From contig JAEXSP010000004.1 in assembly GCA_023453795.1 (NCBI GenBank), positions 124,001 through 188,000 of the forward strand: a stretch of 64,000 nt of DNA, written 5' to 3'. Source of the stretch: Bacillota bacterium. Its GTDB lineage: Bacteria > Bacillota > Clostridia > Acetivibrionales > JAEXSP01. The notes beneath the pieces are model-generated. The model searched no databases, was not told where the DNA came from, and saw only the letters and a program-made list of their open reading frames with translations. Below are positions 41,628-50,751 of the stretch, piece after piece (positions within the stretch are counted from its first letter, which is position 1; every line of letters starts with the position of its first letter). Made by a program: the position numbers and the translations under genes.

Positions 41628-41899
41628 ATGTTTATGAGTGTAAAAAAATCATTGGGTTTATTATTGATACCCTTAATTGCAGTATCGCTGATATTTACTG
41701 TTCCGGCATAAATTCCGACGGGGCTATAGACGCATTGGATATGCAGCTGATAAAAGCCAGCTTATTGAAAGTAGTGACTCTTGAGAATCCCGAATTGGGT
41801 GACTTGGATGCTAGCGGTTCAGTCGATGCACTTGATTTTTCACTGATGAAACAATATTTGCTGCATGCTATAAATGTTTTCCTAGGTGCAAGTTTATAA
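41628..41899 (+). pseudogene. Deletion remnant: signal peptide joined out of frame to a dockerin
   Basis: ATG 41628, with GGGGG upstream, opens a good signal peptide of 27 codons (KKSLGLLLIPLIAVSLIFT, ending VPA) that stops at TAA 41709-41711. From about 41705, in another frame, the DNA encodes a complete dockerin tail (NSDGAIDALDMQLIKASLL, then LDASGSVDALDFSLMKQYLL) ending at TAA 41897-41899. Its DNA is close to that of the GH27 dockerin 430 bases upstream. The catalytic and CBM modules that should lie between are gone, so an internal deletion, probably by recombination between repeated module ends, removed the enzyme. This occupies most of the 470-base gap between the GH27 and GH30 genes. 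Confidence 0.85.
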
Positions 41900-41962
41900 C
41901 AGATTAATATGGTTTAATGTTTTTGTGATTGGAATCTTATTTAGTATGGAAGGGGAAAAGCT

Positions 41963-43846
41963 ATGATTAAGATTAACAAAAAATTGATTTGTGCATTACT
42001 GCTTTCTTTAACTGTAGTGTTGCCAACATTCGCTGTACCGGTTTCGGCAGCAAGTGATGTAACAGTGAATCTATCGGCAGAAAAACAATTGATTCGCGGT
42101 TTCGGAGGAATGAACCACCCGGGGTGGGCCGGAGATTTGACAGCAGCCCAAAGAGAAACAGCTTTTGGTAACGAAAATGGGCAGTTGGGTTTTTCAATTT
42201 TAAGAATCCACGTAGACGAAGATAAAAGTAATTGGTCTAAAGAATTAGCTACTGCACAAAAAGCTGTTGAAAAAGGTGCAATAGTTTTTGCTTCTCCATG
42301 GAATCCCCCAAGTGGTATGACTGAAACCGTTAACGGAAAAAAACGGCTAAGATATGATAAGTATGCTGCATATGCGCAGCATCTGAATGATTTCGTTACA
42401 TATATGAAAAATAACGGTGTGAATCTGTATGCCATATCTGTGCAGAATGAACCTGATTATGCAAATGATTGGACATGGTGGACTCCACAGGAAATGCTTA
42501 ACTTTATGAAAAATAATGCAGGATCAATTAACTGTAGGGTAATAGCACCTGAATCATTTCAGTATCTTAAAAATATGTCAGACCCTATTTTGAATGATTC
42601 CACTGCTCTTGCAAATATGGATATCCTTGGTGCTCACTTCTATGGCACCAGTGTCAGCAATATGCCTTACCCTCTTTTCCAACAAAAAGGGGCAGGAAAA
42701 GAGTTATGGATGACAGAGGTATACGTTCCGAATAGTGATGCTAATTCGGCAGATCGCTGGCCTGAAGCATTAGAGGTTGCATATAATATGCACAATGCTA
42801 TGGTAGAGGGAAATTTCCAAGCGTATGTATGGTGGTACATCCGCAGGCAATACAGTCCTATGAAAGAGGACGGAACTATAAGTAAACGCGGTTACATGAT
42901 GGCTCATTTCTCGAAATATATCCGTCCCGGTTATATAAGGGTTGACGCAACAAAAAATCCGAATACCAATGTTTATGTATCGGCATATAAAGGCGATGAC
43001 AAGGTTGTTATTGTTGCAATCAACAAAAGCACTTCCGCAGTAAGCCAGAAATTTAATATTCAGAACGGAACAGTCGGAAGTATGTCTGCTTATATAACGG
43101 ACAGCAGTAAAAATATTGCGGCCGGCTCAAATATTGCCGTATCAAACGGCTCATTTACAGCCCAGCTTCCCGCTCAAAGTGTTACAACCTTTGTAGGAGA
43201 CCTGAAAGGCACACAGATTGAACCTAAAAATCCTTTCTCTAAATTGGAAGCAGAGAGCTACGATGACCAGTCGGGGATTCAAAACGGAAGCTGCAGCGAA
43301 GGCGGGGAGAGCATCGGTTATATAGAAAACGGGGATTATGCCGTTTACAAAAATTGCGATTTCAGTACCGGTGCAAAAAGCTTTCAGGCTAGAGTATCCA
43401 GTGCCACCAGCGGAGGTAATATTGAGATCAGGCTTGATGGTATTAGCGGTACCTTGTTAGGGACTTGTCCGGTTGCAGGAACAGGCGATTGGCAGGCTTG
43501 GACCGATGTAAAATGCAGTGTCGGCGACGTAACCGGGAAACATGACTTGTATCTGAAGTTTACCGGGGGAAGCGGATACCTGTTTAACATCAACTGGTTT
43601 TCATTTGGTACTGCAACTCCTGCAATTGTAGGAGATCTTGATGGAGATACCCGTGTGGATGCGATGGACTTTGCATTGATGAAAATGTATATGCTTGGTT
43701 CAATCAAGGATTTCCCGGTAGAAAATGACCTTGTGGCTGCAGATCTGAATGCTGACAACGTAGTAGATGCACTTGACTTTGCTGTATTCAAGCAATACCT
43801 GCTGGGAAGTATTAAAACATTACCTTATATTCCTTCAGCGCAATAA
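41963..43846 (+). CDS. Cellulosomal GH30 subfamily 8 glucuronoxylanase: SP-GH30-CBM6-dockerin
   Basis: A 627-residue secreted endoxylanase. The signal peptide ends near VPVSA (29). The GH30 barrel and side beta-domain (about 32-415) start with LIRGFGGMNHPGW, with acid/base Glu163 in VQNEPDY and nucleophile Glu252 in WMTEVY. The loop WWYIRRQYSPMKEDG (Arg294-Arg295) is the one that, in Bacillus XynC, holds the methyl-glucuronic acid side chain; its presence points to subfamily 8, which cuts xylan relative to glucuronic acid. CBM6 (about 425-550) starts FSKLEAESYDDQSG. The dockerin (about 555-620) is of the LDGDTRVDAMDFALMKMYML type. Length and residues are complete. Confidence 0.93.
   Translation: MIKINKKLICALLLSLTVVLPTFAVPVSAASDVTVNLSAEKQLIRGFGGMNHPGWAGDLTAAQRETAFGNENGQLGFSILRIHVDEDKSNWSKELATAQKAVEKGAIVFASPWNPPSGMTETVNGKKRLRYDKYAAYAQHLNDFVTYMKNNGVNLYAISVQNEPDYANDWTWWTPQEMLNFMKNNAGSINCRVIAPESFQYLKNMSDPILNDSTALANMDILGAHFYGTSVSNMPYPLFQQKGAGKELWMTEVYVPNSDANSADRWPEALEVAYNMHNAMVEGNFQAYVWWYIRRQYSPMKEDGTISKRGYMMAHFSKYIRPGYIRVDATKNPNTNVYVSAYKGDDKVVIVAINKSTSAVSQKFNIQNGTVGSMSAYITDSSKNIAAGSNIAVSNGSFTAQLPAQSVTTFVGDLKGTQIEPKNPFSKLEAESYDDQSGIQNGSCSEGGESIGYIENGDYAVYKNCDFSTGAKSFQARVSSATSGGNIEIRLDGISGTLLGTCPVAGTGDWQAWTDVKCSVGDVTGKHDLYLKFTGGSGYLFNINWFSFGTATPAIVGDLDGDTRVDAMDFALMKMYMLGSIKDFPVENDLVAADLNADNVVDALDFAVFKQYLLGSIKTLPYIPSAQ
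43631..43740 (+). repeat. Near-identical dockerin-coding DNA repeat (first of five copies)
   Basis: About 110 bases starting GGAGATCTTGATGGAGATAC are repeated almost without change at 54080 (GH62), 57402 (GH31), 59663 (GH43) and 62291 (GH51). They encode the first dockerin Ca-binding repeat and linker. Two related genes (CE1, beta-propeller) carry a more diverged version. A second family (starting AACTCTGACGGGGCTATAG) occurs in the GH27 gene, the remnant at 41711 and the CE6 gene at about 63080. Confidence 0.85.
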
Positions 43847-43955
43847 AAATTGCTTTACAGCAGCTGATTTGATATGAGAATTATCTAAAGCTATGGGAGT
43901 ACCCCAAAGTAGTTAAGATACGAAGTATAAATATAATAGGACAAGTATTATATAA

Positions 43956-44071
43956 AGGGGACAACTCTATTTTTTGCATAAAACTGCAAAAAGATATGGA
44001 ATTGTCCTTTTTGCCGAAAAAGAGGTGTGTGGTTTCCGTTTAAGAGCATATTATCAAGAAAATGGAAACCA
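43956..44071 (+). promoter_or_regulatory. Two intergenic hairpins between the GH30 and GH43 genes
   Basis: Hairpin one: GGACAA (43959-43964) with TTGTCC (44002-44007), plus inner TTTTTGCA/TGCAAAAA (43971-43978, 43985-43992), followed by a T-rich stretch. Hairpin two: TGGTTTCC (44030-44037) with GGAAACCA (44064-44071). They fill the middle of the 322-base gap; the remainder holds only the ribosome-binding site GAAGGGAGG of the next gene. Roles in partial termination or transcript stability are possible. Confidence 0.5.
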
Positions 44072-44168
44072 TAAACCCATTATAATAAACAACTTGTAAA
44101 GGGGGGTGAAAGCAGAAATAAATCTAAAAGGTAAGGCCTGTTTTAAAAATTGAAGGGAGGAAAAAAAT

Positions 44169-45767
44169 GTGTTTAAAAAGGCAAAGAAATTGTCAATACT
44201 TCTAATAGTTTGTGTACTTGCTTCATTATTTAGTGTCAGTACAGTATTTGCAGACTATCCGATATTCTACCAACGTTATACAGCTGATCCGTCCGGTCTG
44301 GAAGCTAACGGCAGGCTGTATCTTTACTGTTCTCATGATGTATATGATTCTAGCAGGCCGGGTTATATTATGAATGATATTACCTGTATATCCACAGATG
44401 ACTTGAAGAACTGGACCGATCACGGCGAGGTTTTCAAAGCTTCAGGCTGGGCTTCGCTTTCCTGGGCTCCTGTAGTTGTTGCTAAAAATAATAAATACTA
44501 TATGTATTATGGAAACGGTGCGGGTGGTATTGGAGTTGCTGTAAGCAACAGTCCGGCAGGCCCATTCACGGATGCATTAGGTAAGGCATTGGTAAACAAC
44601 AGTACTCCGGGTGTAAATCCGCCTAGTGGATTTTGGTGCTTTGATCCGGGTGCTTTTGTAGATGATAACGGACAGGCATATCTGTATTTTGGCGGTAATG
44701 GTGAGGGGAATACGAGAGTAATCAAACTCAACGATGATATGATAAGTATCAACGGTTCTGCATCTTCTATTACGGCACCGATCTTTTTTGAGGACTCATG
44801 GATACACAAGTATAACGGTAAATACTACTATTCCTACTCTACCAATTTTTCCAAAGGGGCAGCTACTATTGACTATATGATGAGTGACAACCCGATGACC
44901 GGATTTCAATACAAAGGTACTGTATTGGCTAATCCTCCTTTGAATGAGGGCAACAATAACCATCATGCAATATTCTCATTCAAGGGAAAGTGGTACATAG
45001 CTTATCACAACAGAGCTGTTGCGATAAATAACGGTGCTCCTTCGGGTGATGCAAGAACATACCAAAGGAGTGTATGCATAGATCAGTTGAATTACAATAC
45101 TGACGGTACAATACAGAAGGTTACTATTACACAAGACGGCTTGACACAGCTTAAAGCCGTAAATCCTTTTATAACAAATGAAGCTGAAACAATGGCTCAG
45201 GAAAAAGGTATTAATACGGAGGCATGCAGCGAAGGCGGCCGTGATGTATGCAATATTGAAAACGGAGATTGGATAAAGGTAAGAGGTGTTGATTTCAGTA
45301 CCGGTGCGGTATCCTTTGAAGCAAGAGTAGCTTCGGCAAACAGCGGCGGTAAAATCGAAATCCGTCTTGACAGCACGACAGGTACGTTAGTGGGAACTTG
45401 TAATGTTCAAGGTACGGGCGGCTGGCAGACTTGGGCCGATGTTAAGTGCGATGTCAGCGGATTAAGCGGAAAACATGACCTATATCTGAATTTTACCGGT
45501 GGAAGCGGCTACTTGTTTAATATCAATTCCTGGAAATTTAACGGTTCTTCAATAAAATATGGTGATCTTGATGGCAGCGGCGGAGTAGATGCACTTGATT
45601 TGTCACTGATTAAGCAGTACCTTCTTGGAGCAATAAAAGAGTTTCCTTCTCCTAATGGCTTGAAAGCAGCAGATGTTGACGGCAGCGGCGGAGTAGATGC
45701 TCTTGATCTTGCTGTTATGAAGCAATTCCTTCTCAAGATAATAACTAAATTTCCTGCTGAGCTGTAG
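44169..45767 (+). CDS. Cellulosomal GH43 enzyme: SP-GH43-CBM6-dockerin
   Basis: A 532-residue secreted five-bladed propeller glycosidase, probably acting on arabinose or xylose side chains of xylan. The signal peptide ends at VFA (about 28). The GH43 triad is Asp40 (general base, TADPSGLEANG), Asp159 (FDPGAFVDDNG) and Glu208 (general acid, FFEDSWIHKYNG). CBM6 (about 335-460) shows NEAETMAQEKGINTE and IENGDWIKV. The dockerin (about 465-530) has LDGSGGVDALDLSLIKQYLL and VDGSGGVDALDLAVMKQFLL. GTG 44169 is the start because GAAGGGAGG is 8 bases upstream; an overlapping ATG at 44167 is in another frame. Whether it is an arabinofuranosidase or xylosidase cannot be settled by eye. Confidence 0.9.
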   Translation: MFKKAKKLSILLIVCVLASLFSVSTVFADYPIFYQRYTADPSGLEANGRLYLYCSHDVYDSSRPGYIMNDITCISTDDLKNWTDHGEVFKASGWASLSWAPVVVAKNNKYYMYYGNGAGGIGVAVSNSPAGPFTDALGKALVNNSTPGVNPPSGFWCFDPGAFVDDNGQAYLYFGGNGEGNTRVIKLNDDMISINGSASSITAPIFFEDSWIHKYNGKYYYSYSTNFSKGAATIDYMMSDNPMTGFQYKGTVLANPPLNEGNNNHHAIFSFKGKWYIAYHNRAVAINNGAPSGDARTYQRSVCIDQLNYNTDGTIQKVTITQDGLTQLKAVNPFITNEAETMAQEKGINTEACSEGGRDVCNIENGDWIKVRGVDFSTGAVSFEARVASANSGGKIEIRLDSTTGTLVGTCNVQGTGGWQTWADVKCDVSGLSGKHDLYLNFTGGSGYLFNINSWKFNGSSIKYGDLDGSGGVDALDLSLIKQYLLGAIKEFPSPNGLKAADVDGSGGVDALDLAVMKQFLLKIITKFPAEL

Positions 45768-45798
45768 TACTAAGAGGTTTTTATAAAAAAGGGGGTTT

Positions 45799-47442
45799 AT
45801 GAGTATGTTTAATAAAAAAAAGAATGGGAAAGTCAGAATATTCAGGAGTATGTTTGTTGCCTTTTTGGTATTTTCAATAATGTGCAGCTATTGTCTTACT
45901 GCCAATGCTGCAATGGCAACAAATAAGGCTAAATGGGTAGGTAATATATGGTACGCGGGAAGCGAACCTTCAAAATTTACTGAATTATGGAATCAGTTAA
46001 CCCCTGAGAATGCCTCAAAGTGGGCATCATGCGAACCGCAGCAGGGGAACTATACTTTCGGTACAGCCAAAACAATGTACAATTACTGTAAAACAAACAA
46101 AATTCCTTTCAAATTTCATACCTTAATCTGGGGCTCGCAGTACCCGAGCTGGCTGAATAATATTTCCGGAACTACAAGAAAAACAGCAATAGAAAATTGG
46201 TATAAAGCTGTAGCGCAGAATTTCCCCGAATTGGATTATATTGATGTTGTAAACGAAGCTATGCCTGGACATGCCCCAGCGCCTTATAAAAATGACATAG
46301 GCGGTGACAACAATCTGTATGGAACAGGTTGGGATTGGATAGTGTGGTCCTTTGAACAGGCACGTAAATATTTCCCGAAATCCCAGCTGTTAATCAATGA
46401 CTATAATGTACTATGCGACAATTATAGTTGTATTGATACCTACCTTCAGGTAATAAACATACTTAAATCCAGAAACTTAATTGACGGTATTGGCTGTCAA
46501 TCTCACGGCCTTGAAAACTCTAGCCCGGATAATATTAAGAAAAAACTGGACAGACTTGGAGCAACAGGATTACCGGTCTATATTTCCGAATTCGATCTCA
46601 ATATTGCAGACGATACTACACAGAAAAACAAGATGCAGTCAATTTTCAGTGTATTCTATCAGCATTCTGCGGTAAAAGGCATTACCTTATGGGGTTATTT
46701 GCAAGGACATACATGGATCGACAATAGCTATCTGATCCGCAGTAACGGATCGGAAAGGCCTGCTCTTACATGGCTGAGAGATTATATGAAGAGTCAGCCT
46801 GATGTAACTAATCCACAGCCTATAGACGCATTTTCACAGATCGAAGCAGAGAATTACAACGATCAGTCAGGAATACAGGTTGAAACCTGTACAGATACGA
46901 CTGGCGGACAGAATATAGGATTTATCGAAAATGGCGATTATGCCGTCTACAAAAATGTTGATTTCGGCACCGGTGCAACAAGCTTTCAGGCAAGAGCAGC
47001 AAGTAACAACGCTAACGGAGGCAAAATCGAGCTCAGGCTTGATTCAGCCAGCGGAACTTTAGTTGGGACCTGCACGGTTGCCGGAACAGGCGGCTGGCAG
47101 ACTTATACCGACGTGAAGTGCAGTGTTAGCGGTGTTTCTGGGAAGCATGACTTATACCTGGTATTTACAGGTGGAAGCGACTACCTCTTAAATGTGAATT
47201 GGTTTAAATTCCTGAATACATCAACTGTAAAATACGGTGATCTTGATGGCAGCGGCGGGGTAGATGCACTTGACTTATCATTGATGAAGCAGTACATGCT
47301 CAAGACAATAAAAGAATTTCCTTCTGCTGACGGTTTAAAAGCAGCTGATGTTGATGGCAGCGGCGGAATAGATGCTCTTGATTTTTCACTTATAAAGCAA
47401 TATCTGCTTAAGATGATAGATAAATTCCCTGTTGAGAAGTAA
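45799..47442 (+). CDS. Cellulosomal GH10 endo-xylanase: SP-GH10-CBM6-dockerin
   Basis: A 547-residue secreted endo-beta-1,4-xylanase. The signal peptide runs to about residue 37 (FVAFLVFSIMCSYCLTANA). The GH10 barrel (about 40-335) shows LTPENASKWASCEP, KFHTLIWGSQYPSWL, the acid/base Glu153 in VVNEAMPG and the nucleophile Glu264 in YISEFDLN, then GITLWGYLQGHTW. At about 300 residues it is a compact GH10. CBM6 (about 345-470) begins FSQIEAENYNDQSG. The dockerin (about 475-545) carries LDGSGGVDALDLSLMKQYML and VDGSGGIDALDFSLIKQYLL. The gene lies 31 bases after the GH43 gene and is followed by a strong hairpin. Confidence 0.94.
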   Translation: MSMFNKKKNGKVRIFRSMFVAFLVFSIMCSYCLTANAAMATNKAKWVGNIWYAGSEPSKFTELWNQLTPENASKWASCEPQQGNYTFGTAKTMYNYCKTNKIPFKFHTLIWGSQYPSWLNNISGTTRKTAIENWYKAVAQNFPELDYIDVVNEAMPGHAPAPYKNDIGGDNNLYGTGWDWIVWSFEQARKYFPKSQLLINDYNVLCDNYSCIDTYLQVINILKSRNLIDGIGCQSHGLENSSPDNIKKKLDRLGATGLPVYISEFDLNIADDTTQKNKMQSIFSVFYQHSAVKGITLWGYLQGHTWIDNSYLIRSNGSERPALTWLRDYMKSQPDVTNPQPIDAFSQIEAENYNDQSGIQVETCTDTTGGQNIGFIENGDYAVYKNVDFGTGATSFQARAASNNANGGKIELRLDSASGTLVGTCTVAGTGGWQTYTDVKCSVSGVSGKHDLYLVFTGGSDYLLNVNWFKFLNTSTVKYGDLDGSGGVDALDLSLMKQYMLKTIKEFPSADGLKAADVDGSGGIDALDFSLIKQYLLKMIDKFPVEK

Positions 47443-47475
47443 GTACGCAAAAATGTCAAAGCAATAAATAAAAAC

Positions 47476-47515
47476 AAAAGGTGCGGTTTGCTTTCTATAT
47501 TGAACCGCATCTTTT
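47476..47515 (+). terminator. Terminator-like hairpin after the GH10 gene
   Basis: AAAAGGTGCGGTT (47476-47488) pairs with AACCGCATCTTTT (47503-47515), 13 bp with one G-T pair and a 14-base loop. The T residues are within the stem, so termination may be partial and the cluster may read through. Confidence 0.6.
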
Positions 47516-47604
47516 GAACTCTTGACACAACATTATAAGCACGAATTTAAAGGTGTTTGATGTTACAAAAAATGGGACATGAAAATGGATTGGGAGGTAA
47601 ATCT

Positions 47605-49152
47605 ATGAAAAAAGTTTGTAAGATTATGGTTCTCTTATTTGTAATTTCTCTATTCCTGCCGACAGTGTGTTATGCGGACAATCCTATTGTACAAACCATT
47701 TACACTTGCGACCCGGCCCCAATGGTATATAACGGGACTTGTTACCTGTTTACCACGCATGACGAGGATACAATAGAAAATAACTTTTATACAATGAAGG
47801 ATTGGAGATGCTATTCTTCAACAGACATGGTAAATTGGACCGATCATGGCTCACCATTGGCTTATACTTCATTTAGTTGGGCAAAGGGCGATGCATGGGC
47901 CGGTCAGGTTGTAGAAAGAAACGGAAAGTTTTATTTCTATGTACCTATAACAAGAAAAACCGGCGGTTATGCAATCGGCGTTGCTGTATCAAACAGTCCG
48001 ACAGGGCCTTATACCGATGCTATCGGAAAGCCTTTGGTAACATATAACGGCGGGCAGGATATAGATCCTACTGCTTTCATCGATACTGACGGACAGGCTT
48101 ACTTATACTGGGGGAACGGCGGCTGTTATTACGTTAAGCTGAATCAAGACATGATTTCTTATTCAGGCAGCGTTGTAACTGTTTCTTCAAAACCATCAGG
48201 TTATATAGAGGGTCCATGGTTTTACAAGCGAAATAATTTGTATTACCTGGTATACGCCGGTATGGGTTCGAATGGTGAAAATATTCAATATGCAACAAGT
48301 ACAGGCCCTACCGGACCATGGAGCTCCAAGGGCGCTATTATGGGCTCGCAAAACAGCTTTACAAACCATCCGGGGGTATGCGATTTTAAAGGAAATTCCT
48401 ACTTCTTTTATCACACCGGCAATTTGCCCGATGGCGGAAGCTACCACCGTTCTGTATGCATCGAACAATTTAAATACAATTCCGACGGTACAATACCAAC
48501 TATCGCGATGACAAAAAACGGACCAACCCAGATCGGCAATCTTAATCCGTATGTTAAAAACGAAGCTGAAACAATTTGCTGGGAATCCGGAATTGAAACT
48601 GAAAAGTGTAGTGAAGGCGGAATGGATGTAGGCAATATCGAAAACGGAGACTATATAAAAGTAAAGGGTGTGGACTTCGGTTCGGGCGCTACATCGTTTG
48701 ATGCCAGAGTTGCTTCAGCAACCAATGGGGGAAATATTGAACTCCGTCTGGACAGCCCAACAGGGACGCTGATTGGAACCTGTGCCGTTGAGGGAACAGG
48801 CGGCTGGCAGACATGGGCTGATAAGTCCTGTAAGATAACAGGTGCTACCGGAATACATGACTTATATCTGAAATTTACCGGGGGAAGCGGTTATCTTTTG
48901 AATGTGAACTGGTGGAAATTCAACGGTGCTCCAACATTAAAATATGGTGATCTTGATGGCAGCGGCGGCGTAGATGCACTTGATTTATCATTGATGAAGC
49001 AGTACATGCTCAAGTCGATAACAGAATTTCCTTCTGCTGACGGTTTAAAAGCAGCTGATGTTGACGCCAGCGGCGGAATAGATGCTCTTGATTTTTCACT
49101 TATAAAGCAGTATCTGCTTAAAATGATTAATAAATTCCCCGCAGAGGTGTAG
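47605..49152 (+). CDS. Cellulosomal GH43 arabinoxylan arabinofuranohydrolase-like: SP-GH43-CBM6-dockerin
   Basis: A 515-residue secreted GH43 enzyme. The signal peptide ends at CYA (about 24). Triad residues are Asp36 (YTCDPAPMVYNG), Asp154 (DIDPTAFIDTDG) and Glu202 (GYIEGPWFYKRN). The segments DWRCYSSTDMVNWTDHG and DPAPMVYNG are close to those of Bacillus XynD-type enzymes that take arabinose off xylan, so that activity is the favoured guess. CBM6 (about 320-440) contains KNEAETICWESGIETE and IENGDYIKV. The dockerin is of the LDGSGGVDALD type with VDASGGIDALDFSLIKQYLL. ATG 47605 follows GGGAGGTAA; a longer frame from 47557 lacks a good site. Confidence 0.9.
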   Translation: MKKVCKIMVLLFVISLFLPTVCYADNPIVQTIYTCDPAPMVYNGTCYLFTTHDEDTIENNFYTMKDWRCYSSTDMVNWTDHGSPLAYTSFSWAKGDAWAGQVVERNGKFYFYVPITRKTGGYAIGVAVSNSPTGPYTDAIGKPLVTYNGGQDIDPTAFIDTDGQAYLYWGNGGCYYVKLNQDMISYSGSVVTVSSKPSGYIEGPWFYKRNNLYYLVYAGMGSNGENIQYATSTGPTGPWSSKGAIMGSQNSFTNHPGVCDFKGNSYFFYHTGNLPDGGSYHRSVCIEQFKYNSDGTIPTIAMTKNGPTQIGNLNPYVKNEAETICWESGIETEKCSEGGMDVGNIENGDYIKVKGVDFGSGATSFDARVASATNGGNIELRLDSPTGTLIGTCAVEGTGGWQTWADKSCKITGATGIHDLYLKFTGGSGYLLNVNWWKFNGAPTLKYGDLDGSGGVDALDLSLMKQYMLKSITEFPSADGLKAADVDASGGIDALDFSLIKQYLLKMINKFPAEV

Positions 49153-49196
49153 TACAAAGTATAGGTTAAATAACAAATATTAGGGAGGAAATGGAA

Positions 49197-50699
49197 ATGA
49201 AAATTAAAACCTTAATGGAAAAATTAAGTGGGAAAATGATACATGCATTTCTGGTTTTGGCAGTGGCTTTCGCATTGCCTGTAAGCGTAATGGCGGCCGA
49301 TACACTTCCGGCTACACCACCGTCAGGTTATGATGTAGCCCAGAGCAGTATTGCGCATGGTCAGGTCAGTTATATTACTTATCAGTCCACGGCTACAAAC
49401 AGCCAGAGGAGGGCGAGAATTTATCTGCCACCAAATTATTCAACGAGCAACAAATACAGTGTCATGTATTTACTGCACGGCATCGGCGGAAATGAAGACG
49501 AGTGGTACACTAACGGTGCACCGAATGTTATCCTTGATAATCTCATAGCAGCCAAAAAAATCCAACCGTTTATCCTTGTACTTCCGAATGGTAATGCTAC
49601 AGGAACAGGAGTATCTGATGGATGGGAGAATTTTACGAACGATTTGTTCAATTGCCTCATTCCATATGTCGAATCACATTATCCTGTTTATACAGACCGC
49701 CAGCATCGTGCACTTGCAGGTCTCTCAATGGGCGGCGGACAAACCTTCAATAATGGGCTGACACATCTGAATATGTTCCCATATATCGGATCATTTTCTG
49801 CAGCACCAAACACTAAATCTAATTCCGTTCTGTTCCCTGATGGTGGGACTGCAGCTAAGCAGCAGCTGAAATTATTGTTTATTTCTTACGGAACCAATGA
49901 CAACCTTATCAATTACGGTACAGGGGTTCACACTTTCTGTGATTCAAAGGGTATTCCCAATACCTATTGGCTCATCCAGGGAGCAGGACATGATTGGAAC
50001 GTATGGAAGCAAAGCCTGTGGAATTTTTCACAAATGGCATGTGCTGCAGGATTTACGGATAATCAACCTCCAGAACCGATTTCACCTTTTGAAAAGGTTG
50101 AAGCAGAGAATTACAGCGAACAGTCAGGAATCCAGACCGAAACCTGTACAGATACGGATGGCGGTCAAAATATCGGATATATCGAGAATGGCGATTATGT
50201 CGTTTACAAAAATGTTGATTTCGGTACAGGTGCAACAAGCTTTCAGGCTAGAGTAGCAAGTAACAACACAGCCGAAAGCAGTATAGAGATCAGGCTTGAC
50301 AGTATTTCCGGTACTTTAGTGGGGTATTGTCCGGTTGCAGGAACTGGCGGCTGGCAGACTTGGAAAGATGTAAAGTGCAGTGTTAGCGGAGTAAGTGGAA
50401 AGCATGATCTATATCTGAAATTCACAGGAGGAAGCAGCTACCTGTTAAATTTGAATTGGTGGAAGTTCGGAAAAGATAATAATGTCATTGTGGGAGATCT
50501 CAACGGTGATACCTATGTTGATGCAATGGACCTTGCATTGATTAAAATGTATCTTCTCGGTTCGGTTAAAGATTTTCCGGTTGAAAATGACCTTGTGGCT
50601 GCGGATGTGAATGCTGACAATGCAGTAGATGCTCTTGATTTTGCAGTTCTCAAACAGTATCTGCTGCATATCATACCGCAATTGCCTTATAAGCCTTAA
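49197..50699 (+). CDS. Cellulosomal CE1 esterase (feruloyl/acetylxylan type): SP-CE1-CBM6-dockerin
   Basis: A 500-residue secreted carbohydrate esterase that would cut ferulate or acetate from arabinoxylan. The signal peptide ends near VMA (33). The CE1 alpha/beta-hydrolase (about 50-285) shows RRARIYLPPNYS, VMYLLHGIGGNEDEW, the nucleophile Ser177 in LAGLSMGGGQ, a likely Asp235 in YGTNDNL and His265 in GAGHDWNVWK. CBM6 (about 300-425) starts FEKVEAENYSEQSG. The dockerin has LNGDTYVDAMDLALIKMYLL and VNADNAVDALDFAVLKQYLL. ATG 49197 is preferred over ATG 49191 because GGGAGG (49183-49188) is then 8 bases away. The exact ester substrate is not decidable by eye. Confidence 0.9.
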   Translation: MKIKTLMEKLSGKMIHAFLVLAVAFALPVSVMAADTLPATPPSGYDVAQSSIAHGQVSYITYQSTATNSQRRARIYLPPNYSTSNKYSVMYLLHGIGGNEDEWYTNGAPNVILDNLIAAKKIQPFILVLPNGNATGTGVSDGWENFTNDLFNCLIPYVESHYPVYTDRQHRALAGLSMGGGQTFNNGLTHLNMFPYIGSFSAAPNTKSNSVLFPDGGTAAKQQLKLLFISYGTNDNLINYGTGVHTFCDSKGIPNTYWLIQGAGHDWNVWKQSLWNFSQMACAAGFTDNQPPEPISPFEKVEAENYSEQSGIQTETCTDTDGGQNIGYIENGDYVVYKNVDFGTGATSFQARVASNNTAESSIEIRLDSISGTLVGYCPVAGTGGWQTWKDVKCSVSGVSGKHDLYLKFTGGSSYLLNLNWWKFGKDNNVIVGDLNGDTYVDAMDLALIKMYLLGSVKDFPVENDLVAADVNADNAVDALDFAVLKQYLLHIIPQLPYKP

Positions 50700-50751
50700 A
50701 ATATTTCGTTTTGGGGTTTGGTGAAACATGTATATTGAAAGGAGAGTATGC

